Below, piece after piece: positions 16,882 to 26,266 of a stretch of DNA of 64,000 bases. Source of the stretch: Fibrobacter sp. (lineage in GTDB: Bacteria > Fibrobacterota > Fibrobacteria > Fibrobacterales > Fibrobacteraceae). Position 1 is the first letter of the stretch. Each line of letters opens with the position of its first letter. The stretch covers positions 186,001 through 250,000 of the forward strand of contig JAFPWY010000003.1 of NCBI GenBank assembly GCA_017412605.1, read 5' to 3'. The position numbers and the translations under genes were made by a program. The notes beneath the pieces are model-generated. The model was not told where the DNA came from. It saw only the letters and a list, made by a program, of their open reading frames with translations, and searched no databases.

Positions 16882-19800
16882 CTACTTAATATTAACCCTT
16901 CTCATTGATTGGCCGATTCGTACAATGTACCCTCCCGCAGTCTGTAGTTCTACTTTGAATTGGGATTGACTTACATTGTCAGCAAGAACGACTCGTCCCT
17001 GCATATCCATGATGGCAAAATCATTGCCGGGAACCACATTCCTAATTATTAGTCTACGACCTTCCACAATCATGGCAAAACGAGATTCGTGAGCAACAAC
17101 AACAGCGTCTTTTTTGATGCTGCTAGATGACTTTTTTGTTTTGCTAGAAGAACTTTTTGCAGAAGAATGCGAGGAAGATGAAGTTTTCGCAGAAGACGAA
17201 CTACTTTCAGCCGAAGAAGTAATTACGGAAGAAGAAGATGTTACAAATGAAGAACTGGCTGAAGAAGAAGTTGTCACAGAAGAAGAACTAGAAACAGAAG
17301 AAGAGCTATCTTCAGGTTTCTTGAATTTTCCATAAATAATGAGGTCATGCTCAGGCATAAATTCTGGCAAATCAATTGGTTCATATTTAAATCCCGCTCT
17401 TTCGGGCAATTCCACCAAAGCCAATTTAGTTCCGTTGTACACCATAACTGTTTTTACAACCGTAGTACTTACCATAAATTCAAGTTTGTAGGCGCGTCCC
17501 ATCAAAACGGGATACGCATCTTCACCTACATTCTGTTTCCATACAGTTCCAAAAATTTCATCTTTTGCATATTCATGTAGTTTTTTGTACAACGTTCCGT
17601 CGGCAAGTTCAGAATTATCAAATACGATTCCGCCATACCGGCAACTATCTCCTTTCAGATAATAAGAATTATCTATAACGACATCGTTTTGCGAATAAGA
17701 TTCACCTAGAATACCGCCATGCTTAAATTTACCAATACTCGCCGTAATTTTTCCAGCATTATAGCTATTGATTGCAGTCATTTGGACACCCGAATACAGA
17801 TATCCGACAAGGCCGCCGCCGGTCTTATCTCCTGCGTTGACATCACCCACATTGTAGCTATTAACGATAGTCAGTGTATTGTCGTTTCCTGTGAGTCCGA
17901 CAAGCCCACCGGCGTAATACCAGTCACGCGAGCTACTTGCCAAAGCCAAATCATTCACTCCAACAATTCCCTTGTTGTACGATTCCGATATATAAATATT
18001 TTCTACATAGCCAATAATTCCTGCAGAAACACCAGAACCTTCAATAGCACCGACATTGTAACACCTAGAAATCCACCCCCCAGACGATCCAATTATTCCG
18101 CCAGCAGCATCACCTCGTATGGTTCCCGTATTATAGCTATCTGAGACATCAATTGTTGCGCGACTTTGCCCCACAAGTCCGCCAACAATGCTCATTCCTT
18201 CGACAACACCTGAATTATAGCTTTCCGAAATGTGCAATTTGTTGTGGGAACTATACCCAACAAATCCGCCAGCAACACTATTTACACTAACGACATGACT
18301 AGAATTATAGCAGTTAATTATTTCCGTATCTTTATTATTATAAATTACAGTTCCAACAAGGCCTCCCACATTTGAATTCCCTTTTATGTAAGAATCAACA
18401 AAGCCCAAATTTTTGATTGTAACTGGGCCCTCCATGCGATCAAACAGGCCGGCTGAAAAACGGAGTATTTCATTGAGATAAATACCCGAAATAACATGAC
18501 CTTGACCATCAAATTTTCCGCCAAAGTTATCCATAGGTGTCCACGGGAAAAAATTAGATGTATCTGCCAAACGAACGGTTCCGTCAGCGTCTAGTACGTT
18601 CTTGTTCACAATGATGTCGGCTGTTAATTTTGCGCAAGCCGAATTATTTTGTATCATTCCATTCGTTCCATTGACAATTGAGGCGAAAGAGTAAAGGGAA
18701 ACCATGTCCGAAATCAAATAACAATTGTCGGAATCCATCGGAGGCTCGGCAACCTTAATCAGCTTTGCATACAAAGTCAGGTCGCCTTTGGCAGAAACCG
18801 GAATATTTGAGTATTTTTCGCCTGTAAATTCTGGATTGTCATACCAGGCATAAATATAACTGCTGTCGGTTATTTTCGGGAAGTCCATAGCAATGCCCTC
18901 TTGGTATTGCTTCGGATAATCTGTTTTGTCATTTTTGAACGAAACAAAGGATAGCTTGTGGAATATGCCCTCTTTGGCATTCTTGATTACGCCGCTAAAT
19001 ATGGGATGGTCGTCCTTGCCGATTTCCTGCCCCCATACAGATCCATCAATCGCTCCAGTATGGTAGGTGTGTAACATTTTTGCCAAGGAACCATTTTGAA
19101 TAAATTCATCAGTAATTTCAAATCCCCCATTAGGGCTGGTTACACCTGTACTATAAAAACAATTCTCTATTGTCAAATAATCTCCTGTATTGGCGACAAC
19201 AATTCCCCTCGTCAAATCATTGCGTCCTTTTATTTCGCCCATATTATAACTGTTTGCGATAAGAGCCATCTTACCCCTCAAAATCGGGGTATCGTCATAT
19301 GTTCCTACAAGCCCACCCACACGTCCAGTGCTGTTCAATGAGCCAACATTATAGCTATTCGCAATTATCAGGGTATCTCCGCCAAAATGACCGACTAAGC
19401 CAGCAGCTCGTCCTCCCCCATTGACCGTAGCGACATTATAACTTTCACTAATAAACGTCCTTCCCGTTGTTTCGCCAATAAGGCCTGCAGCGCCGCTACG
19501 ACCTTCAACAGTCCCGTCTGCATATGATTTTTTTATGGTTATTTTTCCATATACGGACCCCACTATGCCGCCAGCATTTTGATAATCTTGATTGGCAAAT
19601 TTGGCATTGGTATGACTATTGGTAATTGAGACTTCCGAATTATCACGAACTCTTCCAATTAGTCCACCCACGAAAAAGGCGGACGTAAATTCTCCTACAA
19701 AAGAAGTTCCATCTATCACTACAGAGCCATATGCTTCTGCGATTAGTCCTCCGATGGTGTACCCACCTATAACGCGAGCATCTACATGAGTATTTTCAAT

Positions 19801-20310
19801 ACTTAGAGTCGATCCTTCTGTGACTTCCGTAACAAGGCCTCCAACAGTTGATTCGCGTGCACTAAAAATAGATTCCTTTATGATCAGGTTCTTTATAACG
19901 GCATTGCCTGCACTTTTCCAGACAAAACCTATATAGGTGTCACTTGCATTTCCATAGAAATACTGGTATAAACCCGAAATTGTGTGTCCGTTGCCATCAA
20001 ACGAACCTTCAAATTTGATTAATGAAGTCCATGAAGTAAGTCCAGATCTACAGCAGGAATCGACAGCTACAAAAGTATTTTCGTTAACAATAATGTCGTT
20101 TATGAGTTTTCCACACGCCTTAGTATTTTTTGACATGCCATCGGAGCCATTCACAATGGCTGCGAAACCATAAAGTTCCTGGGGGGTTGAAATTAGGTAG
20201 CAACCATCGGCATTTGTCGAAGGCAAGGTTGGCGTAATAGCTGCATAGGTCCCAACCACAAGGAACAATAATGCAGTGTAAAATCCCTTAAAAAATTTAT
20301 TTTCCTTCAT
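16882..20310 (-). CDS. Large secreted GLUG-repeat protein with Ser-rich linker and sorting-type C-terminus
   Basis: The 1142-residue protein has a signal peptide (about residues 1-24). Two large homologous halves follow, each opening CYLIS..LY.FA.IVNG..GM and containing many GLUG-type repeats (SYNxGxVxG...GGLVG), in all roughly twenty. Between them and after them lie Listeria-Bacteroides-type repeats (Y..WYDNPEFTGEKY and LEFMVSTTVVKTVMVYNGTKL). A Ser-rich linker (about 1005-1060) and a 65-residue tail (FAMIVEGRRLIIRNVVPG ... GGYIVRIGQSMRRVNIK) like a type IX sorting domain complete it. Such proteins are typically surface adhesins. It leads a two-gene operon with the following lipoprotein. Confidence 0.88.
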   Translation of the reverse strand: MKENKFFKGFYTALLFLVVGTYAAITPTLPSTNADGCYLISTPQELYGFAAIVNGSDGMSKNTKACGKLINDIIVNENTFVAVDSCCRSGLTSWTSLIKFEGSFDGNGHTISGLYQYFYGNASDTYIGFVWKSAGNAVIKNLIIKESIFSARESTVGGLVTEVTEGSTLSIENTHVDARVIGGYTIGGLIAEAYGSVVIDGTSFVGEFTSAFFVGGLIGRVRDNSEVSITNSHTNAKFANQDYQNAGGIVGSVYGKITIKKSYADGTVEGRSGAAGLIGETTGRTFISESYNVATVNGGGRAAGLVGHFGGDTLIIANSYNVGSLNSTGRVGGLVGTYDDTPILRGKMALIANSYNMGEIKGRNDLTRGIVVANTGDYLTIENCFYSTGVTSPNGGFEITDEFIQNGSLAKMLHTYHTGAIDGSVWGQEIGKDDHPIFSGVIKNAKEGIFHKLSFVSFKNDKTDYPKQYQEGIAMDFPKITDSSYIYAWYDNPEFTGEKYSNIPVSAKGDLTLYAKLIKVAEPPMDSDNCYLISDMVSLYSFASIVNGTNGMIQNNSACAKLTADIIVNKNVLDADGTVRLADTSNFFPWTPMDNFGGKFDGQGHVISGIYLNEILRFSAGLFDRMEGPVTIKNLGFVDSYIKGNSNVGGLVGTVIYNNKDTEIINCYNSSHVVSVNSVAGGFVGYSSHNKLHISESYNSGVVEGMSIVGGLVGQSRATIDVSDSYNTGTIRGDAAGGIIGSSGGWISRCYNVGAIEGSGVSAGIIGYVENIYISESYNKGIVGVNDLALASSSRDWYYAGGLVGLTGNDNTLTIVNSYNVGDVNAGDKTGGGLVGYLYSGVQMTAINSYNAGKITASIGKFKHGGILGESYSQNDVVIDNSYYLKGDSCRYGGIVFDNSELADGTLYKKLHEYAKDEIFGTVWKQNVGEDAYPVLMGRAYKLEFMVSTTVVKTVMVYNGTKLALVELPERAGFKYEPIDLPEFMPEHDLIIYGKFKKPEDSSSSVSSSSSVTTSSSASSSFVTSSSSVITSSAESSSSSAKTSSSSHSSAKSSSSKTKKSSSSIKKDAVVVAHESRFAMIVEGRRLIIRNVVPGNDFAIMDMQGRVVLADNVSQSQFKVELQTAGGYIVRIGQSMRRVNIK

Positions 20311-20685
20311 TAATCACCATCCTCTTGTATTATAAGAAATATATATAAAAAAATAAATTTTACTTTTTTCCCACTAGCCTTTTGTACAAATATAGTTGGC
20401 TCTGTCGGGCTAAACTGTACACTTGTGCCCGGCTAGCAAAAAATCCTCAATCCGTAAGCCCTTCCAAAACTGTTTTTCGGCTGCATGACCGATGTTTTTA
20501 CGCTGAAATGACCATTCGGCGGTCCGCAGCATGTTCGCAGCTATACGGCCTGGCCTAACAGAGCCAGAGGGTCATTTTCGCAGCTTTTTCGCAGTTTCGA
20601 CCCAAAAGTACGGCCTGGCCCGACAGAGCCATTTAAATGGCTCTGTCAAGACTTTTTATACAGTTTCGGCACCATACTTCTTTTC
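20311..20685. repeat. Intergenic repeat element bounded by inverted GGCTCTGTC arms, plus perfect 26-bp palindrome
   Basis: A unit runs from GGCTCTGTCGGG (20398-20409) to CCTAACAGAGCC (20554-20565). Next to it, GACAGAGCCATTT and AAATGGCTCTGTC (20622-20647) make a perfect palindrome. Internal segments (CGCAGCTATACGGCCTGGCC and CGCAGTTTCGACCC...CGGCCTGGCC) recur. The block separates two divergent or facing minus-strand genes and has no coding frame of its own. It could be a non-autonomous mobile repeat; a terminator role is also possible. Confidence 0.75.
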
Positions 20686-21381
20686 TTATTTAAGCCATGC
20701 GCAGTCGTCTACTCGCGGGATGTAACTAGCGCATCTTGCGGGATCTGGTGCCGTTGGGCATTTTGTGGCGCGAATATCGACAAGCTTGTCGTAGACATCC
20801 TTATTTGTTGCAGCCCTGAACCACAATCCGTGTCGAATGCATCCAAAACAGCATTTCCTGTCATGGACACTCAGTGTTTTTTCGATTTTATCAATCACCT
20901 TTGTATCGCCTGTAGCAGCGAAGTAGGCCCAGTGGGCATCGACATCTTCGGGTGTGCATGTGACAGAATCCATAAAAAATTCGTTACCTTGAATTAGCTT
21001 GCTTATGCTTTGCTGTTTCGGGAATCCTTTGGGGAAGACACGCTGAAAATCCTTTTTTTCTTTTTCTTCGAGGTGCGACATGATCCAGTTTTCGTCAAGG
21101 TAATCGCTGTTCTTCAAGCTTATAAGGTTGATGAGGGTTGGGACGTAAACACTTGTTTGTTCCAAATTGAGCGTATTTGCTCTAATTAATGCCACGATGA
21201 GCTCATTTGTGTATTCGGGTTTCATTTTGTAGGTATCACCGAAGAAAATGTCTAGTGAATCGGCAACGGCTGGGGTTAAATCATCCCGTTTAAAATTTTC
21301 ATTAAATTTTGGTTTGAAAAGAGCACAACTAGATAGGACTAGGATGGCTAGAACAAATGATAGATATAGTCGCTTTTTCAT
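20686..21381 (-). CDS. Putative lipoprotein of unknown function
   Basis: The 231-residue protein has a lipoprotein signal (MKKRLYLSFVLAILVLSSCALF, Cys about 19). A mostly helical domain follows, with a Cys-rich middle (RKCCFGCIRHGLW) and more Cys near the end (ATKCPT, ARCASY, DDCAWLK). No known motif is seen. The cysteines suggest disulfides in the periplasm or outside. It stands alone between repeat blocks. Confidence 0.7.
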   Translation of the reverse strand: MKKRLYLSFVLAILVLSSCALFKPKFNENFKRDDLTPAVADSLDIFFGDTYKMKPEYTNELIVALIRANTLNLEQTSVYVPTLINLISLKNSDYLDENWIMSHLEEKEKKDFQRVFPKGFPKQQSISKLIQGNEFFMDSVTCTPEDVDAHWAYFAATGDTKVIDKIEKTLSVHDRKCCFGCIRHGLWFRAATNKDVYDKLVDIRATKCPTAPDPARCASYIPRVDDCAWLK

Positions 21382-21414
21382 AAATAAGCCTTAGTTTGTT
21401 TACTAATATATATA

Positions 21415-21441
21415 AAGTCGCCCACATGGTGGACGACTTTT
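21415..21441. terminator. Hairpin terminator, possibly bidirectional
   Basis: AGTCGCCCAC and GTGGACGACT pair with one mismatch around ATG, followed on the plus strand by TTTTTA and on the minus strand by TTTATA. On the minus strand it would end the truncated tail gene at 21475. Confidence 0.5.
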
Positions 21442-21474
21442 TATTACAAGATTAGTTTATTGAGTCGATTAAAT

Positions 21475-21680
21475 TTATTTCACTACTTTCTTGATGTAGT
21501 TGGATTTCAGGTCCTTGAGGTAGTATGTTCCATGCGGAACCTGCAGGGCCTTGAAGGAATCTTCGGCAGACTGCGGGATGGCCACGAAAGTCTTCACCAG
21601 CACGCCCGTAGCGGAGAACACGGCAAAGGTTGTCGGCGTATTGCTTGACCACTGGACTTTCTGGGCAATGGTGTCCGCTG
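21475..21680 (-). pseudogene. Truncated sorting-type C-terminal tail of a lost secreted protein
   Basis: The minus-strand frame ends with TTFAVFSATGVLVKTF ... VPHGTYYLKDLKSNYIKKVVK, a typical type IX-like sorting tail of about 65 residues with a normal stop. Upstream of about 21680 the frame continues only into sequence that codes on the plus strand for a FISUMP end, so the rest of the gene is gone. It is a relic cut at the same point as the plus-strand fragment. Confidence 0.65.
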
Positions 21681-21681
21681 A

Positions 21682-22089
21682 AATACAGATTTTTGGACTT
21701 CTGATGAAAGCGGAAAGAGTGTAATCGTTACTATAGGTTTTACAAGCAGCGACAGAGCCTATGCTGCGACGCATGAAAATAAGGATTTCGGCTTTTCGAT
21801 TCGTTGCCTTATGGATTATCCCGAAAAAGAAACATCCCATTCTGGCATACCCCATGATCCAGATAAATTATACCAGTGCGATGAAATACTAATGGACGAC
21901 ATAAATACCTGGCATTTCATAAACGATGGTTTTAATGATGAATTTCAGTACTTTATTGACGACAGTGATTCAATATCTGTTCGTATAAAAGACCTCTATT
22001 CAGATCATACATCTAGATCAGACTACGCCAACAACGAAGAGGGCCTTTACTATATGTTCTGGGCGGCTTTGAACGCCTGTACTTTATGA
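21682..22089 (+). pseudogene. 3' fragment of a FISUMP-domain lipoprotein gene
   Basis: From 21682 the plus strand reads NTDFWTSDESGKSVIVTIGF, then DRAYAATHENKDFGFSIRCL, the usual C-terminal part of a FISUMP domain, and continues for 92 residues to a stop at 22089. A stop codon precedes 21682 and no start or signal peptide exists, so only the last 135 codons remain. Its start coincides with the cut end of the minus-strand tail gene. Confidence 0.7.
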
Positions 22090-22205
22090 TGTCGTAATGA
22101 TTCTTCAATGCCTTATTCCAAAATAGACCCCAAAAAAAGAATGGGCCGGGTACGGTATGTAAATTTTTATTATAGATTGCTAAGGATGTCAACAGGGAGC
22201 ATGAC

Positions 22206-23867
22206 ATGCGTAGATTAATCCATATTTTAACTTGCACAACCGCCCTTTTGGGGCTTTTAGCCTGTTCCGATGATTCAGATAGCGCTTCGGGCGCTGCTGT
22301 AGTACAACAGGAAGGAACCAAACGGATCGTCTCTGACGGGGATTTGAGGTATGCCATTCCCATGGAGCGGGATATTATCTATACGACCCAAAACGAAGAG
22401 GGCGTTACGATTGGCTGGTTCGGTTCCGATGATTTCGCGAAAAAATCGTTCAGTCTTGCCACTACCGATACGTTGACGGCTATCGCAGCCTATGATAATG
22501 GCCTCGTCGCCTTTATTGTGGGCGACAAGTTGATGGCCGTGAACATCTGGAATAAGGATGGTGAAGGCAACCCGATCATCAGGATAGACACGCTTGTCCA
22601 AGGACTCAGTTCATCGGGTAAACGGACTGCGCTTGCCGTGAATGCCGACGGGATTTACTACAAGGAAGGTAGTTCAATCAAGGTGTTTCCGATGGAAAAA
22701 GGATATGTCGATTTGTCCGTGTTCCCGATAGAACTTGTCGACAGGGTCTATAACCAGAATAACGCCTATTCCGCATTTACGGACCTTATCGTATCTGAAA
22801 ATGTGCTTTATGCGTCCGTTGCCTGGGATTCTCCCAATGGCACCGTCGTGAGCGTAGACTTGAACGCTGTTGACTGGAAGCATGGGGAACGCCCGGAATT
22901 GAAGACATTTGCCGACGGATTAGGTTCTCCGACCGATATCCAGGCGACCAAGGATTACGTGTGTATCAACGGAACAAGCCTCACTTGTGTATCCAAGAGA
23001 ACGGGTGAACAAAAGATTGTCCAGTCGTCGGCCTTATTTGCATTCAACAACTACAGACTGGCATCTTATGACAATCAGCTGTTCTTCCAGTCCTCCGATG
23101 GGTATTACTATCGCTATTCATTGGATGATGGAACCCAGACGCAATTGACGAAATATAGCAGTACGGTCATGGCCGCGATGAGTTCCCAGTCCGGAACCCT
23201 GGTCGCGGTGGAAGGAGGTTTTTTCTGGCTTGAAAAAATGAATGCCATCTATTATCTCGATTTACGGGAATTTGAATCGAATTCAAAAGAAAAAGAGCAG
23301 AAATCCTCCATATCGCCACCGAAAGTTTCGGGCAAGTGCATTACAGAGACGGGTTCGTACAAGAATTCTCCGTATGCGGGGTCGTACATGGGACGTTTCG
23401 AATACAGGACTAAGCCCGAAGGTTCCGAAACTTGGAGCGCAAACAGCTTTACGGTGAATATAGCCATGGAATGTATCGCAGACGTGATGGGCATAACGAC
23501 ATTGAAAATTGTCTGGGCCCAGTCGAGCGAACCCTTCTTCGGGTGCACAATGGGCTGCACGCCGGAAGAGGCTTCTGCTGCGGTTCTTCCTTCTGGGGCG
23601 GCGAACCCCTCGAGCCCATCCGTGGGGGGTGAAGGGATTACGATTTCGTTCCCGAACGGAACCTTGTTGACGACTTCCAATGCGGATGGTGAAATGAACG
23701 TGTCGACAGACGGCAGGACCATCGCCAGCGACTTTGATGCCGGTTACGGCGTGAGCGATAAGCAGATGACCTGGATAGCCTCTTCGAGGAATGGAGATAC
23801 GTTCCCGAGTGGTTTCAAGGGAACCGTCGAGATGACAAGCTGGATATTTAACCAGAGTGCACTTTAA
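22206..23867 (+). CDS. Putative lipoprotein, beta-propeller-like, unknown function
   Basis: The 553-residue protein has a lipoprotein signal (MRRLIHILTCTTALLGLLAC, Cys 20) and a Ser/Ala linker. About 330 residues with repeated strand patterns follow (IYYKEGSSIKVF, LYASVAWDSPNGTVVSVDL, YYYRYSLDDGTQTQL), resembling propeller blades. A separate C-terminal domain starts at about residue 375 (GKCITETGSYKNSPYAGSYMGRFEY) and carries a CTMGCT motif. No catalytic residues were recognised. It is an isolated plus-strand gene with a weak AGGGAGC ribosome-binding site. Confidence 0.75.
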   Translation: MRRLIHILTCTTALLGLLACSDDSDSASGAAVVQQEGTKRIVSDGDLRYAIPMERDIIYTTQNEEGVTIGWFGSDDFAKKSFSLATTDTLTAIAAYDNGLVAFIVGDKLMAVNIWNKDGEGNPIIRIDTLVQGLSSSGKRTALAVNADGIYYKEGSSIKVFPMEKGYVDLSVFPIELVDRVYNQNNAYSAFTDLIVSENVLYASVAWDSPNGTVVSVDLNAVDWKHGERPELKTFADGLGSPTDIQATKDYVCINGTSLTCVSKRTGEQKIVQSSALFAFNNYRLASYDNQLFFQSSDGYYYRYSLDDGTQTQLTKYSSTVMAAMSSQSGTLVAVEGGFFWLEKMNAIYYLDLREFESNSKEKEQKSSISPPKVSGKCITETGSYKNSPYAGSYMGRFEYRTKPEGSETWSANSFTVNIAMECIADVMGITTLKIVWAQSSEPFFGCTMGCTPEEASAAVLPSGAANPSSPSVGGEGITISFPNGTLLTTSNADGEMNVSTDGRTIASDFDAGYGVSDKQMTWIASSRNGDTFPSGFKGTVEMTSWIFNQSAL

Positions 23868-23923
23868 AAATATATATTTCCCAAAAAAGGATTTTTGTCT
23901 TTAATGAAGTCCAGGGGGCTTTC

Positions 23924-25688
23924 ATGAAAAATACACTTAAATATTTTTTGGGGATATTTCTCCTGTTTTCTGTTTGCGCATGGAGCAAAGCATCTGATAT
24001 CCTCATCGTCGTTGACGACGAAATGATAAAGGACAACGAAATCAGGAATGCCATAAACACCTATACAGATGACATTTGGAATACTTATCAAGTAAATGCC
24101 TCTATCGTATCTTTCAAATCCCAGAAGAACGGCGGGAAAGTCACCGACCTGAAAGAAATGCTCGTAAGCAAGAAGGATTCCATCACGGGAGCCATTTTTG
24201 TTGGAGACATTCCGCGAGCTCAATTTGAATTCTACCAGAAAACAGAAGAAGGATTCCGATACCAACGTTGGGTAACAGACTTTTACTTCATGGATCTTGA
24301 CGGTGTTTGGAAAGACACTGCTGCCGGAGGCCCCGAAGCCTATGGCGGAAAGTTGTTTGATACCACCACGACAACATTAAACTTCGATGTACGCGACGGT
24401 TCTCCGATACCAGAGAAAGTACCGGCGGATAGTTTTTTCAATTGCATATTCCGGATACCTCAAATCTCCAGTCACCGCACTTTGTTCCCTGCAACTTACC
24501 ACGGACAACGACAGGCGGCTTTGGATTAACGATTCCCTGCTCATTGACGCATGGTTCAACAACTGGGACATTCCATATTACAGCGCTTTTCAATTCAAGA
24601 AAGACAGTCTCTACAAATTCAAACTGAACTATGCAGAGGAATATGGCGCCGCATATCTTACGCTAAAATGGAAATGCGGGGATGATGCCTCCTATGAACC
24701 AATCCCTGATTCTGTTTGGCGTCAAAATGACAAGAGCACTCCCGGTCTCAACCAAACCTATTTCGGAAATATTTTCATGAAGGATTCGCTCCCCGAAGAA
24801 GACGTAAAGCACCTTTGGATTTCTGGAAAATCCAATGGAGTTTTTGACGGGCACTATTCCAAAAGTGGCGCGGTTTCTGATTCCTTTGAGATATGGGTCT
24901 CTCGAATTGACCCCAACACGGCAGGTTTCTACGGTAACCCAAAAACACTTTTATTGAACTATTTCGACAAAATCCACAACTACTATCTCGGTTTGTTCAA
25001 GAAACGTACGCGTAGTGCCATGTTCCTAACTGAGGAAGGTGGCCTAAACAATCCTCTCGACCAGAAATTCGTTGATGGCTTGAGTCTTCTTTATTCCCCA
25101 GACTCCCTTGATAAGTCTATCGCTGACGGGCAGGAATATCTAGACAACATAAAATCAGATAAGTATGATTGGGCCCTATACGGTGGGCACGGAGGCCAGA
25201 CGGGTCTTGGAAACGGGCTGGATATAACACGAGTGGAAAGAAACATGTGCGTGTCGCCGAGATTCTTCCACTTTGCCTGCTGCGGTCCGCTTACCTGCTA
25301 TGATTTCTACGGCAACGCCAATAGCGCCTCTGTTGGAAGCGAGCATATCTTTAACACGATTAACGGCGGTTTTGTAAGTATCGGTTCATCCAAAACCAGT
25401 GGAAGCGACCAAATGGATGGTTTCATGTACTACGCCTTTGAGCACAAATTCATTGGCGAATCGTTCCGGGAATGGGTAAACGAAAGGGTAAAAAGGAACC
25501 AGTACAGTAACAAGGAAGACCTTTACGATTGGTTCTATGGAGAATCGATTATCGGAGATCCGATGCAAAAACTGGCAGTGCCAGAACAAGCAACGACTCG
25601 CATCCATAAGGTCAAAGCACAACAGATGCCACAAAGAAGCGGCAAGCTGTACGACCTTTTGGGAAGAACCAAAAGATTGCCAAAATAA
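23924..25688 (+). pseudogene. Secreted caspase-fold/C25-like protease with PA14 insert, split by a frameshift
   Basis: The first frame (from 23924) gives a signal peptide and ASDILIVVDDEMIKDNEIRN ... ITGAIFVGDIP, the start of a C25-type propeptidase fold, and runs through VPADSF. The second frame, offset by +1, continues with SIAYSGYLKSPVTALCSLQL, then TTDNDRRLWINDSLLIDAWF (PA14 domain) and later ALYGGHGGQ (candidate catalytic His) and FHFACCGPLT (candidate catalytic Cys), ending near 25688. The two frames join naturally at a T6 tract (24433-24438), where one T too many disrupts the gene. It could be a true mutation, a phase-variable tract, slippage, or a sequence error. C25-like peptidases cleave after basic residues and are exported. 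Confidence 0.75.
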
Positions 25689-25757
25689 CCTAATCAGCAC
25701 CTAATCTGATTCGGCTGTCTGCGCCCTGTTCTTTACGCAACGAACAGACATAATTTT

Positions 25758-26165
25758 CTACTTCACCAGAACTTCAAATAGGAGACAGTCGTCAGTTCCT
25801 TTGCGGGCGATTTCGAGCGTGTCTTCCGAGAGATGCATCTTGACATTGTAATCGGCGTATTCGGTGCATACGGAATCCTGCGCAATAGAACCGGATTCGC
25901 CTTCGGCGGAGCCCTCGACAAGCGGGGAGCCGTTAGCTGGGTTCAAAAGCTTTGCCTTTACCACGTCGTTCTTGACTGTTTTGCACACAGCGCGCGTAGA
26001 CTGCTTCTTATGAATCTTTCCGAAGAGAAATCCGTCGTAGAAGGTGCCCTTGAACGACTGTTCGATGGATCCATCACGGCTGGCCAACGAGCACGAAAAA
26101 CGGAGTGCGTCGGAACAAAGGGCTGCAGAAACCAGGACCAGGGTAATCAGGGCAATTTTGCGCAT
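25758..26165 (-). CDS. Small exported protein of unknown function
   Basis: The 135-residue protein has a signal peptide (MRKIALITLVLVSAALCSDA) and a small beta-rich domain with cysteines at FSCSLA, AVCKTV, SVCTEY and DDCLLF, likely two disulfides. No family recognised. GGAGAATATCC before the ATG gives a ribosome-binding site. It follows, in the same direction, the larger secreted protein gene, with a probable terminator between. Confidence 0.7.
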   Translation of the reverse strand: MRKIALITLVLVSAALCSDALRFSCSLASRDGSIEQSFKGTFYDGFLFGKIHKKQSTRAVCKTVKNDVVKAKLLNPANGSPLVEGSAEGESGSIAQDSVCTEYADYNVKMHLSEDTLEIARKGTDDCLLFEVLVK

Positions 26166-26200
26166 GGATATTCTCCTTTTTGAAAAAAAATAGTAATAAA

Positions 26201-26236
26201 ATAAACAGCCCTCCGCTGGGCGAAGAGCTGTTCGTT
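26201..26236 (-). terminator. Hairpin terminator downstream of the 526-residue secreted protein gene
   Basis: On the minus strand AACAGCTC ... GAGGGCTGTT forms a stem around CGCCCAGCG, followed by TTATTTTATT. Its position between two same-strand genes fits an intrinsic terminator of the upstream gene. Confidence 0.55.
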
Positions 26237-26266
26237 TTGAACAATGGTAATTGACGATAATTTGGC

